64,000 nt of DNA from positions 15,561-79,560 of the forward strand of contig JBOGVZ010000043.1 of NCBI GenBank assembly GCA_050692985.1, given 5' to 3'. This DNA is from JBOGVZ01 sp050692985. Lineage in GTDB: Bacteria; Actinomycetota; UBA4738; CALAEC01. Below, one piece after another: positions 42,078-51,538 of this stretch (position 1 is its first letter; every line of letters starts with the position of its first letter). The translations under genes and the position numbers were made by a program. A model generated the notes under the pieces. That model worked only from the letters and a program-made list of their open reading frames with translations, was not told the DNA's origin and searched no databases.

Positions 42078-43142
42078 ATGGAGGATCGAGCCCCCACACC
42101 CGCCGGCGCCCCCGGCCCCCTGGTCGACACGGACGCCCTGTCACGTTACCTGGACGACCGGATGCCCGGAACCGGTCCCTTCGAGGTGGAGCGGCACCGG
42201 GCCGGACACTCCAACGAGACCTTCTTCCTTCGCCGGTCGGGGCTGGAGTGGGTGCTGCGGCGGCCCCCCAGGGGAGCCTTCCTCCCCACGGCCCACGACG
42301 TGCTGCGGGAGCACCGGGTGCTGGCCGCCCTGGCCGAAACCCCGGTGCGGGCCCCCCGGCCCCTGGTGGCCTGCCAGGACCCCGGGGTGATCGGGGCCCC
42401 CTTCTACGTGATGGAGCGGGCCGGGGGCGTGGTGATCCGGGACCGGCTCCCCGGCTACCTGGAAGAGGACCGGGGGGCCAGGGCGCGGCTGGGCCAAGAG
42501 ATGGTCGACGCCCTGGTCGAGCTCCACTCGGTCGAGTGGCGTGAGATGGGCCTGGAAGGGTGGGGCCGTCCGTCGGGCTACCTGGAGCGCCAGCTCCGTA
42601 GGTGGTCCGGACAGCTCGAGCTGACCATGCCGCTCACCCGTCCCGTGCCCGCCCTGGTCCGGGTGGGGGAGTGGCTGCGGGCCCATCTCCCGCGCTCCGG
42701 CTCCTCCACGATCGTGCACGGCGACTACAAGGTCGACAACGTGGTGTTCAGCCCGGAGCCTCCGGCCCGGCTGATGGCCATCCTGGACTGGGAGATGTCC
42801 ACGATCGGCGACCCGCTGGCCGACCTGGGATGGCTGATCTCGTTCTGGCACGAACCGGGGGAGGAGGTGGACGAGAGCTTCGAGGGGTTCGCCCCCACCC
42901 GCAGCCCCGGCTTCCACAGCCGCGATCAGCTCATCGACCGATACGCCCGGGCGTCCGGGCGCGACGTGGAAGACCTGGACTTCTACCATGTGCTGGCGAC
43001 CTGGAAACTGGCCATCCTCCTGGAGGGGTCGTACGCCCGCCACCTGGCCGGGGTCACCGACGACCCGTTTTTCGCCAAGATGGAGGACGGTGTTCCCAGG
43101 TTGGCCCGCCGGGCCCTGGAGGTCGCGGGTGTGGCGCCGTAG
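42078..43142 (+). CDS. Phosphotransferase (APH/ACAD10-11 kinase-like)
   Basis: 354-residue aminoglycoside-phosphotransferase-fold kinase. N-lobe GHSNETFFLRR and VLRRPPRGAFLPTAHD; catalytic loop IVHGDYKVDNVVF; metal motif AILDWEMSTIGDPLADLG. This is the acyl-CoA-linked APH type, close to the kinase domain of ACAD10/11, which phosphorylates 4-hydroxyacyl-CoA. The next gene begins inside its last 14 nt. A CACAAT element lies 8 nt before the ATG. Confidence 0.87.
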   Translation: MEDRAPTPAGAPGPLVDTDALSRYLDDRMPGTGPFEVERHRAGHSNETFFLRRSGLEWVLRRPPRGAFLPTAHDVLREHRVLAALAETPVRAPRPLVACQDPGVIGAPFYVMERAGGVVIRDRLPGYLEEDRGARARLGQEMVDALVELHSVEWREMGLEGWGRPSGYLERQLRRWSGQLELTMPLTRPVPALVRVGEWLRAHLPRSGSSTIVHGDYKVDNVVFSPEPPARLMAILDWEMSTIGDPLADLGWLISFWHEPGEEVDESFEGFAPTRSPGFHSRDQLIDRYARASGRDVEDLDFYHVLATWKLAILLEGSYARHLAGVTDDPFFAKMEDGVPRLARRALEVAGVAP

Positions 43143-43827
43143 GTTCCGGGCGCTCATCGTGGATTTCGGCGGGGTGCTGACGACCTCGATCGACGAGGCC
43201 TTCCGCTCCTTCTGCGAGGCCGAGGGCATCGACCACGAGCGATTGAAGGGGGTGCTCCGGGCGTCGTACGGGGTGGGGACGGATCCGGACCCGCTGGTGG
43301 CCCGGATGGAGACGGGGAGGATGGACCGCCGCGAGTTCGAGCGGCGGCTGGCCGAGGCGCTGTCCGAGGACCTCGACCATCCGCTGGACCCCACCGATCT
43401 GCTGTCCCGGATGCTCGGGGGTGTGCACTTCGACCTGCGCATGGTGAAGGCGGTCCACGCGTCCCGGCGCCGGGGGGTCAAGACCGCGCTGCTGTCGAAC
43501 TCGTGGGGCGTGGAGCCCTATCCGCGCCAGCTCCTCGACGAGCTGTTCGACGCGGTGGTGATCTCCGGGGAGGTCGGGATCCGCAAGCCGGATCCGGAGG
43601 TCTTCCGCCTGGCCGCCGGCCGGCTGGGCCTCCCGCCAGGGGCGTGCGTGTTCGTCGACGACGTGGAGGGGAACGTGAAGGCCGCCCGGGGCGTGGGCAT
43701 GCGCGGGCTGGTGCACGAGCACGCCGAACGCACGGTCCCGCGGCTCGAGCGCCTGCTCCGGGTGACCCTGGAGGAGCCTCCCGATCCCGGGGCCGCTGCT
43801 AGCATCTCTGGGGAGGTGTACCGATGA
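43129..43827 (+). CDS. HAD-superfamily hydrolase, subfamily IA
   Basis: 232 residues with HAD motifs in order: I, IVDFGGVLTT (nucleophile Asp); II, LLSNSWG; III, the Lys in GIRKPDPEVF; IV, FVDDVEGN. The DFGGVL variant matches the HAD module of ACAD10 and soluble epoxide hydrolase N-domain. GTG start is inside the kinase gene; the stop overlaps the rhodanese start (ATGA). Confidence 0.88.
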   Translation: MWRRRFRALIVDFGGVLTTSIDEAFRSFCEAEGIDHERLKGVLRASYGVGTDPDPLVARMETGRMDRREFERRLAEALSEDLDHPLDPTDLLSRMLGGVHFDLRMVKAVHASRRRGVKTALLSNSWGVEPYPRQLLDELFDAVVISGEVGIRKPDPEVFRLAAGRLGLPPGACVFVDDVEGNVKAARGVGMRGLVHEHAERTVPRLERLLRVTLEEPPDPGAAASISGEVYR

Positions 43828-44156
43828 GCGACCTGACGGATCCCCGACAGGTGCACGAGCGCCGCGACGAGGTCCAGCTCCTCGACGTCCGCGAGCCGTT
43901 CGAGTGGGAGGCCGGACGCATCGAGGGGGCGGTGCACATCCCGCTCCAACAGCTCCTCGCGGGGCGGATGGAGGGGCTCGACCCGTCGAAGCCCGTGGTG
44001 GTGTACTGCAAGACCGCCAACCGCAGCGAGGTGGCCCGGCTCATGCTGGAGGCCCGGGGCTACGAGGCGCACGTGATCGCCGGCGGGAGCGAGGCCTGGG
44101 TCCAGGAGGGGCTGCCGTTCACCGCCCCCGACGGGTCACCCGGCCGCGTCGCCTAG
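43824..44156 (+). CDS. Rhodanese-like domain protein
   Basis: 110-residue single rhodanese domain with QLLDVREPFEWEAGRIEGA and active-site loop VVVYCKTANRS carrying the catalytic Cys. Such proteins carry sulfane sulfur. It is coupled to the HAD gene by an ATGA overlap. Confidence 0.9.
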   Translation: MSDLTDPRQVHERRDEVQLLDVREPFEWEAGRIEGAVHIPLQQLLAGRMEGLDPSKPVVVYCKTANRSEVARLMLEARGYEAHVIAGGSEAWVQEGLPFTAPDGSPGRVA

Positions 44157-44205
44157 CCCCGCTCGGCCGTGGGCGGCTCCGGCGGCCCTTCGTTGAACGG
44201 CCGCA

Positions 44206-46188
<1,983 letters not shown>

Positions 46189-46195
46189 GTCATCC

Positions 46196-46240
46196 ACTCT
46201 ACCCGGCGGCCCGGCTGGGAACCGTCGGCGCCTTTAGACT
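46196..46240. promoter_or_regulatory. Divergent promoters of YyaL and USP-UbiB operons
   Basis: Minus strand TAGAGT (46201-46196) ends 7 nt before ATG 46188. Plus strand TAGACT (46235-46240) precedes a 22-nt leader with AGGAGGGAG before ATG 46263. Confidence 0.5.
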
Positions 46241-46262
46241 GGACACCGGCTAGGAGGGAGAC

Positions 46263-46505
46263 ATGGACGAGCTCGAAGAGACCCTGAACGAGTCGATCAC
46301 CGGGCTCCAGGAGGTGGCCGCGTCCATCAAGCCGCCCGAGGCGTGGCGAGCCATGGGCGACCTGAGCGTGGAGCAGTTCTGGCAGTCGTGGCCCGAGGTC
46401 CGGGCCTGGGGAGAGTGGCTGTGGCAGCTGATCGACAAGGAGCGCGGCGACAAGGCCGCGCCCGTGGCCGACCCCGAGCTGGACGAGTCGGGGAGCGCCG
46501 GGTGA
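46263..46505 (+). CDS. Small acidic hypothetical protein preceding USP-UbiB fusion
   Basis: 80 residues, acidic and Trp-rich (LSVEQFWQSWPEVRAWGEWLW), helical. Strong AGGAGGGAG before the ATG. Its stop overlaps the GTG of the USP-UbiB gene, implying a linked function. No family recognised. Confidence 0.6.
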   Translation: MDELEETLNESITGLQEVAASIKPPEAWRAMGDLSVEQFWQSWPEVRAWGEWLWQLIDKERGDKAAPVADPELDESGSAG

Positions 46506-48598
46506 AGGACGCGCCGGGCCCGGTCCGGCGCATCCTCGTGGCCACCGACCGATCCGAGAGCGCCACGAACGCCGTCCGCTGGGCGGCCGACATGTCCGAG
46601 CGCTACGGCGCCGAGCTGATCCTGCTCCAGGTGGTGCTCCCCGGGGGTCTGGAGGGAGACGCGGACGGCCAGCCGGCGCAGCCCTCCCACGAGCAGGACG
46701 TCATCGAGCTGACCCGCCAGGCCGAAGAGGTGGCCGGCGAGCGGGGACGGGCCCGCGTGGTGGTCGATGAGGACCCGGCCCGGGCCATCGTCCAGGCCGC
46801 CGAGGAGGCCGCCGTGGACGTGGTCGTGGTGGGCAACGTGGGGATGGCCGGGCGCAAGAGCTTCCTACTGGGCAACGTGCCCAACCGGGTGTCGCACAAC
46901 GCCAGGTGCTCGGTGATCATCGTGAACACCGCGGAGCCAACCGGCGACGGGGGGCGCAGGCGGGGCGGGGCGGTCCCGGTGATGCCCGCCACGTCCCGGG
47001 AGGCTCCTCCCGAGGGAGAGGGCCGCCTGCTGGGCCGGGCCGCCCGCATCGGCCGGGTGCTGGCCAAGCAGGGCTTCCAGGAGCTGTTCACCGCGGCTCG
47101 CAGCGGCGACGAGGCCACCGTCCGGGAGCGGGCCAGGCGCCTGCGGGCGGCCATGGAGGAGCTGGGGCCCACGTTCGCCAAGATGGGGCAGATCCTGTCC
47201 ACCCGGCCGGACCTCCTGCCCCAGGCCTTCGTGGAGGAGCTGTCCACGCTCCAGGACCGGGTCCCGCCCCTCACCGAGGAACAGGTCGTCCGGGTGATGG
47301 AGGAGGAGCTGGGCGTCCCGTGGGAGGACGTGTTCGAGAGCATCGACCCCGAGCCGATGGCCGCCGGCACCATCGCCCAGGTCCACAAGGCCACCCTGGC
47401 GGACGGGGAGCGGGTGGTGGCCAAGGTCCAGCGGCCCACGGCCCGGACCGACATCCTCCAGGACCTCGGCCTGCTCGAGCTGTTCGCCGAGAAGACCGCG
47501 GAGCGCTCGGCCTTCCGTCAGGTGATCGACATGCCCACGATCATCGAGCACCTGTCCGCCTCCCTGCGGCGAGAGCTCGACTTCCGCCAGGAGGCGGCGA
47601 ACCTGCGGCGCCTTCGGGAGGTGCTCGAGCCGTTCTCGCGGCTCGACGTCCCCGGCGTCCACACCGACTTCTCCACGGACCGGTTGCTGGTGATGGAAGA
47701 GGTCCAGGGGATCTCGATCCGCCAGGCTCCCGAGGGTCCGGCCCGCACCGAGGCGGCGCGCCAGCTCCTGGAGTCCTACTACCAGCAGATCCTCACCGAC
47801 GGGTTCTTCCACGCCGACCCCCACCCCGGCAACATGATGTGGTGGAACGACAAGATCTACTTCCTCGACTTGGGCATGGTGGGGGAGGTCGACCCCGAGA
47901 CCCGCCAGCTGATGGTGCTGCTGCTGATGGCGTTCTGGCGGGAAGACGTGTCGTTCCTGTCGGACGTGGTGCTGATGCTGGCGGGGGAGGAGCAGCGCAC
48001 GGACCTGGACGTCGACGCCTTCCAGGCCGAGGTGGGGGCGATGATGTCGAAGTACCGGGGCGTGGCCCTCCGGGAGATGCAGTTGGGCCCGATCCTCCAG
48101 GAGATCACCGAGATCTCGATCCGGCACGGCGTCCGCATGCCGGCCTCGCTGGCCCTGACCGGGAAGGCCCTGGCCCAGATGCAGCTGGCCACCGCGGAGC
48201 TGGACCCCCAGCTGGACCCGCTGTCGGTGGTCGGGGACTTCATGATGAAGGGGTTCATGAGCCGTCTCCGGGAGCGGACCGACCCCCGGTGGCTGTTCTA
48301 CGAGGGACAGAAGCTGCGAACCCGCCTGGTCCGGCTGATGGAGGCGGTGGAGCGGCTGTCCGGGGCCCGTCCCGGCCCCAAGCTCCAGGTCTACTTCCGG
48401 GGGACCGAGGGCCTGGAGGGCACCATCCGCCGGGCCAGCCGCCGGCTGGCGCTGGCGCTGATCGCCGGGGGGACCCTGGTGGGGGCGGCCATCACGGCCA
48501 GCTCAGACGTCGCCGGGTGGGTGCCGGTGGTCCTGGGCAGCCTCGGCGGTACGGTCACGGCCGGGTTGCTGGTGGACCTCCTCCGTCGATACCGATAG
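46502..48598 (+). CDS. Fusion of universal stress protein domain and ABC1/UbiB atypical kinase
   Basis: 698 residues. Residues about 8-143 are a USP domain (ILVATDRSESATNAVRWA; ATP loop GNVG, nine residues, then GNVPN at 111-127). After a linker (145-175) comes a complete UbiB kinase-like domain: KMGQ motif (227-230) in AKMGQILSTRPDLLP, A-rich loop AAGTIAQVHKA, VVAKVQRP with the VAIK-type lysine, the HADPHPGN catalytic loop and LDLGMVG metal motif. Two C-terminal hydrophobic segments (about 640-690) anchor it in the membrane. GTG start overlaps the upstream stop. A stress-sensing, membrane-bound ATPase/kinase acting in quinone or lipid metabolism is plausible. Confidence 0.88.
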   Translation: MKDAPGPVRRILVATDRSESATNAVRWAADMSERYGAELILLQVVLPGGLEGDADGQPAQPSHEQDVIELTRQAEEVAGERGRARVVVDEDPARAIVQAAEEAAVDVVVVGNVGMAGRKSFLLGNVPNRVSHNARCSVIIVNTAEPTGDGGRRRGGAVPVMPATSREAPPEGEGRLLGRAARIGRVLAKQGFQELFTAARSGDEATVRERARRLRAAMEELGPTFAKMGQILSTRPDLLPQAFVEELSTLQDRVPPLTEEQVVRVMEEELGVPWEDVFESIDPEPMAAGTIAQVHKATLADGERVVAKVQRPTARTDILQDLGLLELFAEKTAERSAFRQVIDMPTIIEHLSASLRRELDFRQEAANLRRLREVLEPFSRLDVPGVHTDFSTDRLLVMEEVQGISIRQAPEGPARTEAARQLLESYYQQILTDGFFHADPHPGNMMWWNDKIYFLDLGMVGEVDPETRQLMVLLLMAFWREDVSFLSDVVLMLAGEEQRTDLDVDAFQAEVGAMMSKYRGVALREMQLGPILQEITEISIRHGVRMPASLALTGKALAQMQLATAELDPQLDPLSVVGDFMMKGFMSRLRERTDPRWLFYEGQKLRTRLVRLMEAVERLSGARPGPKLQVYFRGTEGLEGTIRRASRRLALALIAGGTLVGAAITASSDVAGWVPVVLGSLGGTVTAGLLVDLLRRYR

Positions 48599-48802
48599 CC
48601 CACCGTTCGCGTCCTCGATGGTGACGCCCAGCCGCTCGCGGTCCGGCGGTGGTCGCGTCGGCTCCCCCCGGCCACGACCTCTGATGACCTTCAGCAAGCG
48701 GCGCTCCACTACGAACGCGGCCACGCTCATGATCGCGCCCAGCGCCACCCGCTCGACGGCCCGTCCAACCCGCCCCTGCCGCTTCCCCGCCCCCTTGGCC
48801 AT
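48503..48802 (-). CDS. Small basic protein, 3' end antisense to USP-UbiB gene
   Basis: 99 residues: a basic N-terminus, a hydrophobic stretch at about 21-32 (ALGAIMSVAAFVV) and a polar tail. A TAGGCT -10 lies 6 nt before the ATG, in the window's leaderless style, supporting a real gene. The final 96 nt overlap the convergent fusion gene, an unusually long overlap, so the last 30 residues should be taken with care. Confidence 0.5.
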   Translation of the reverse strand: MAKGAGKRQGRVGRAVERVALGAIMSVAAFVVERRLLKVIRGRGRGEPTRPPPDRERLGVTIEDANGGLSVSTEEVHQQPGRDRTAEAAQDHRHPPGDV

Positions 48803-48808
48803 CTGCCG

Positions 48809-48814
48809 AGCCTA
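48809..48814 (-). promoter_or_regulatory. -10 element (TAGGCT) of small basic gene
   Basis: TAGGCT on the minus strand ends 6 nt before the ATG at 48802. Confidence 0.5.
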
Positions 48815-48821
48815 TCGCGGG

Positions 48822-50327
48822 CTACGTGGCCGGCGCTGCCTCCGGAAGAGCAGGGACGCGCCGCGATTCGCTGCGCTGGCCCGCCCGGCGCCGGAGGAGC
48901 GAGACCATGGGGACGGCCATGCCCACGAACACCGCCAGGTTGATCCCGAAGTGGAACCACACCAGGCCCGCGGTGCCCCCCAGGAGGCCCGGGGCGACCT
49001 TCACGCCGAGGGCCACGTGCTGGGCGATCTTGGCCACGTGCTCGGCCACGTGGTACCCCTGGATCGCCAGGGCCGCCAGCGCCCAGGGGGCGGCCCGGCC
49101 GCTCGCGCCGCCGCCGCCGGGCCTGACCAGCCACCACAGCCACCCGGCGAAGGCCAGCACGGCCACGTTGTAGGCCAGGTGGACCCACTCGGTATCGACC
49201 ACGGCGCCCAGCAGGCCGGAGCGGACCTCGGCGTCGAGGACGTACACCTGCACGACCTGCACGACGTGCTCCAGCATGTGGAACGACGTCACCGCCAGGC
49301 CCGCGGCAACCAGCGCCACGGTGCCCGGCCGGAGCCCGGCGGCATCCGGCCCGACCCGGCCGGCCCGGCGACGAACCCAGGCCCCCGCTCCCATCCGCAC
49401 CAGGACCAGGCCGAGCAGGCTGAGGCCGGACACCCACAGGACCGGCACAGCGCCTCGCCAGCCGGGGGGCCAGATCGACAGGGGGAACCGATCGGTGGCA
49501 ATCGAGCCCAGGGTGAGGCGGACCGGGTTAGGAGCGGCCACGTCGAACGAGTTGTCCCGCAGCCGGAGGGTCGAGTAGTACCACCCCACGGCCCCAAGGC
49601 CCGCCTGGCTGCGCACCCCCGTGCCGTCGGGCTCCACCCCGCGGACGTCGTTCCCCACGATCTCGCAGTGCGACATGTCGCCGCAGTACAGCCCCACGCC
49701 GAGCGCGTCCCTGACCTCGTTGCCCTCCATCACCCCTTCGCTCATCTCGGTGATGGCCACGGCCCGGAGCGTGGTCCCGGTGACGACGTTGCCCCGGAAC
49801 TCCACCCTAGCGGAGTGGGTGACCAGCCCCTCCCGGCCCCCGTCCACCCGGCATCCCTCCACCACGGTGCGGGCCCGGGTGGTCGCGTTGCGCACCTCGA
49901 TGCCCTGGGCGTACGGGCTGGTCAAGCCGGTCACACGGCAATCGGTGATCCGGGCCGAGGCGTCGACGACCTCGATCCCGTGCAGGTCCGCTCCCCGGAT
50001 CGTGACGTCCTCGAGCATGGCCCCCTCCACCCGCCAGACGGTGATCCCGCTCCCGCCACCGGTGACGTGAAGGCCTCGGAGCGTGACGTCTTCGGCCAGG
50101 ACCTCCACCGGTCCCCGGACCACCGCGCCGGGCGCCGCTTCCACGACCGTTCCCGGTCGGGTGACGGAGAACGAGCCGTGGGTTCCGGGCAGCAGCCGAA
50201 CGATCGGGGCATCGGGGATGGGGTCGCCGGCGGCCACCTCGGTGACCGAACGCCCGCCCGTTCGGAGCCACGCCACGGCACCGGCCACCGCGGCCACCGC
50301 GAGGAGCGCCAGGAGGCGCCGGGTCAC
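48822..50327 (-). CDS. Beta-helix (NosD-like) extracytoplasmic protein fused to membrane region with duplicated HxxEH motifs
   Basis: 501 residues. An N-terminal signal/anchor (about 4-20) precedes a right-handed parallel beta-helix of about 40-270 (RGLHVTGGGSGITVWRVEGA, repeating GNVVTG and GNEVRD turns). Then follow about seven membrane helices containing two copies of one unit: H350-MLE-H354 with Q360 and W381-V-H383-xxx-N387, then H426-VAE-H430 with Q436 and W457-F-H459-xxx-N463. Paired His/Glu/Gln in helices suggests a metal or haem site. The GTG overlaps the stop of the sugar permease, so it is the last gene of the importer operon. Confidence 0.75.
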   Translation of the reverse strand: MTRRLLALLAVAAVAGAVAWLRTGGRSVTEVAAGDPIPDAPIVRLLPGTHGSFSVTRPGTVVEAAPGAVVRGPVEVLAEDVTLRGLHVTGGGSGITVWRVEGAMLEDVTIRGADLHGIEVVDASARITDCRVTGLTSPYAQGIEVRNATTRARTVVEGCRVDGGREGLVTHSARVEFRGNVVTGTTLRAVAITEMSEGVMEGNEVRDALGVGLYCGDMSHCEIVGNDVRGVEPDGTGVRSQAGLGAVGWYYSTLRLRDNSFDVAAPNPVRLTLGSIATDRFPLSIWPPGWRGAVPVLWVSGLSLLGLVLVRMGAGAWVRRRAGRVGPDAAGLRPGTVALVAAGLAVTSFHMLEHVVQVVQVYVLDAEVRSGLLGAVVDTEWVHLAYNVAVLAFAGWLWWLVRPGGGGASGRAAPWALAALAIQGYHVAEHVAKIAQHVALGVKVAPGLLGGTAGLVWFHFGINLAVFVGMAVPMVSLLRRRAGQRSESRRVPALPEAAPAT

Positions 50328-51538
50328 TTCTGCGACCCGGCCAGCAGGCCCTGGACGAAGTACCGCTGGAACGAGAAGAACACCACCAGGGGGAACAGCA
50401 TCTGGATGAAGGCGCCCGGGGCGATGATGTCGATGTTTGCCCCGAAGGTCCGCAGCTGCTGCTGGATGGCCACCGTGAGCGGAGCGGCGTCGGAGCCGGC
50501 GAACACCAGGGCGACCAGCAGGTCATTCCACACCCACAGGAACTGGAAGATCAGCAGCGAGGCGATGGCCGGGATCCCCAGCGGCAGGACCACCCGGCTG
50601 AACACCCGCCACTCGCTGGCCCCGTCCATCCGGGCCGCCTCCAGGAGCTCGTGGGGGATCCCGATGAAGAAGTTCCGCAGCAGGAACACGGCGAAGGGGA
50701 GCCCGAACCCCACGTGGAACAGCACCACGGCGGGGATGGTCCCGAACAAGCCCAGGTCACCGTACAGGTTGGCGATGGGGATCAGCCCGATCTGGAGGGG
50801 CACCACCAGCAGGGCCACCACGATGAGGAAGACGATGTCGCGCCCGGGGAAGCGGACCCAGGCGAACGCGTACGCCGCGCCGGCGGCGATCAGCACCAGC
50901 AGGATGGCCGAGGGGACCGTGATCAGCACGGAGTTCCGGAGCGCGAACAGGATGCCGCTGCCGGCGGGGATGAGGGCCATGATCTCCAGGGACAGCACCA
51001 GCAGCACGGTCACCGCCAGGCGACCCCGGCTCCCGCCCTCGAAGGCGGCCCGGGCCGCCGCCACCAGGATGGGCACCGCCACGATGACGACGATGAGGGC
51101 CGCCACCCCACCCACCGTGTAGAACGCGTAGACCAGGTACGCCGACAGCGCCCCGATCACCGCCCACCCGGCGATCCGGACCCAGCCCGTGGCCATCGTG
51201 GGCCGCGTGGCCGCCACGATCACCACGGCGCCGACCACGGCCGCGGCGGCCACGACCAGGAAGTCCCCGGTCGTCCGGGCGGCCCGCAGCAGGGCCACGT
51301 AGTTCTGTACGGTGAGCTCGGCCGGCCGGGTGAGCACGTTCCACCAGCCGGACTCCTGGGCGGCGGCCGGCCGGAACGAGGCGGCCAGGAGGCCGAATGA
51401 CGGGATCAGCCACAGCAGCCCCACCACCAGCAGGAAGATCCGAGCGGGCCCGGTGGTGACGACTTCCACCAGCCGCCGGGCCATCCCCGGCCGCGCCGGC
51501 CGGGCCGGTGCCCGTGCCTCCGCCGTGGCCGTGGCCAT
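50324..51538 (-). CDS. Sugar ABC permease, MalG type, with extra helical insertion
   Basis: 404 residues, about 110 longer than normal MalG-type permeases (about 280-300). The C-terminal half is ordinary, with the EAA loop ELLEAARMDGASEWRVFSRV and the ending FVQGLLAGSQK. The insertion lies at about residues 90-195, between the first periplasmic loop (LTVQNYVALLRAA) and the usual second helix (ILFALRNSVLITV), and holds about three additional hydrophobic segments. Stop of the partner permease directly precedes its ATG. Confidence 0.85.
   Translation of the reverse strand: MATATAEARAPARPARPGMARRLVEVVTTGPARIFLLVVGLLWLIPSFGLLAASFRPAAAQESGWWNVLTRPAELTVQNYVALLRAARTTGDFLVVAAAAVVGAVVIVAATRPTMATGWVRIAGWAVIGALSAYLVYAFYTVGGVAALIVVIVAVPILVAAARAAFEGGSRGRLAVTVLLVLSLEIMALIPAGSGILFALRNSVLITVPSAILLVLIAAGAAYAFAWVRFPGRDIVFLIVVALLVVPLQIGLIPIANLYGDLGLFGTIPAVVLFHVGFGLPFAVFLLRNFFIGIPHELLEAARMDGASEWRVFSRVVLPLGIPAIASLLIFQFLWVWNDLLVALVFAGSDAAPLTVAIQQQLRTFGANIDIIAPGAFIQMLFPLVVFFSFQRYFVQGLLAGSQK

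Noticed and set aside
48618..51122. An 834-codon plus-strand open frame opposite the beta-helix and MalG genes
   Set aside because: The opposite strand carries clear domains; this frame gives Arg/His/Pro-rich low-complexity sequence.
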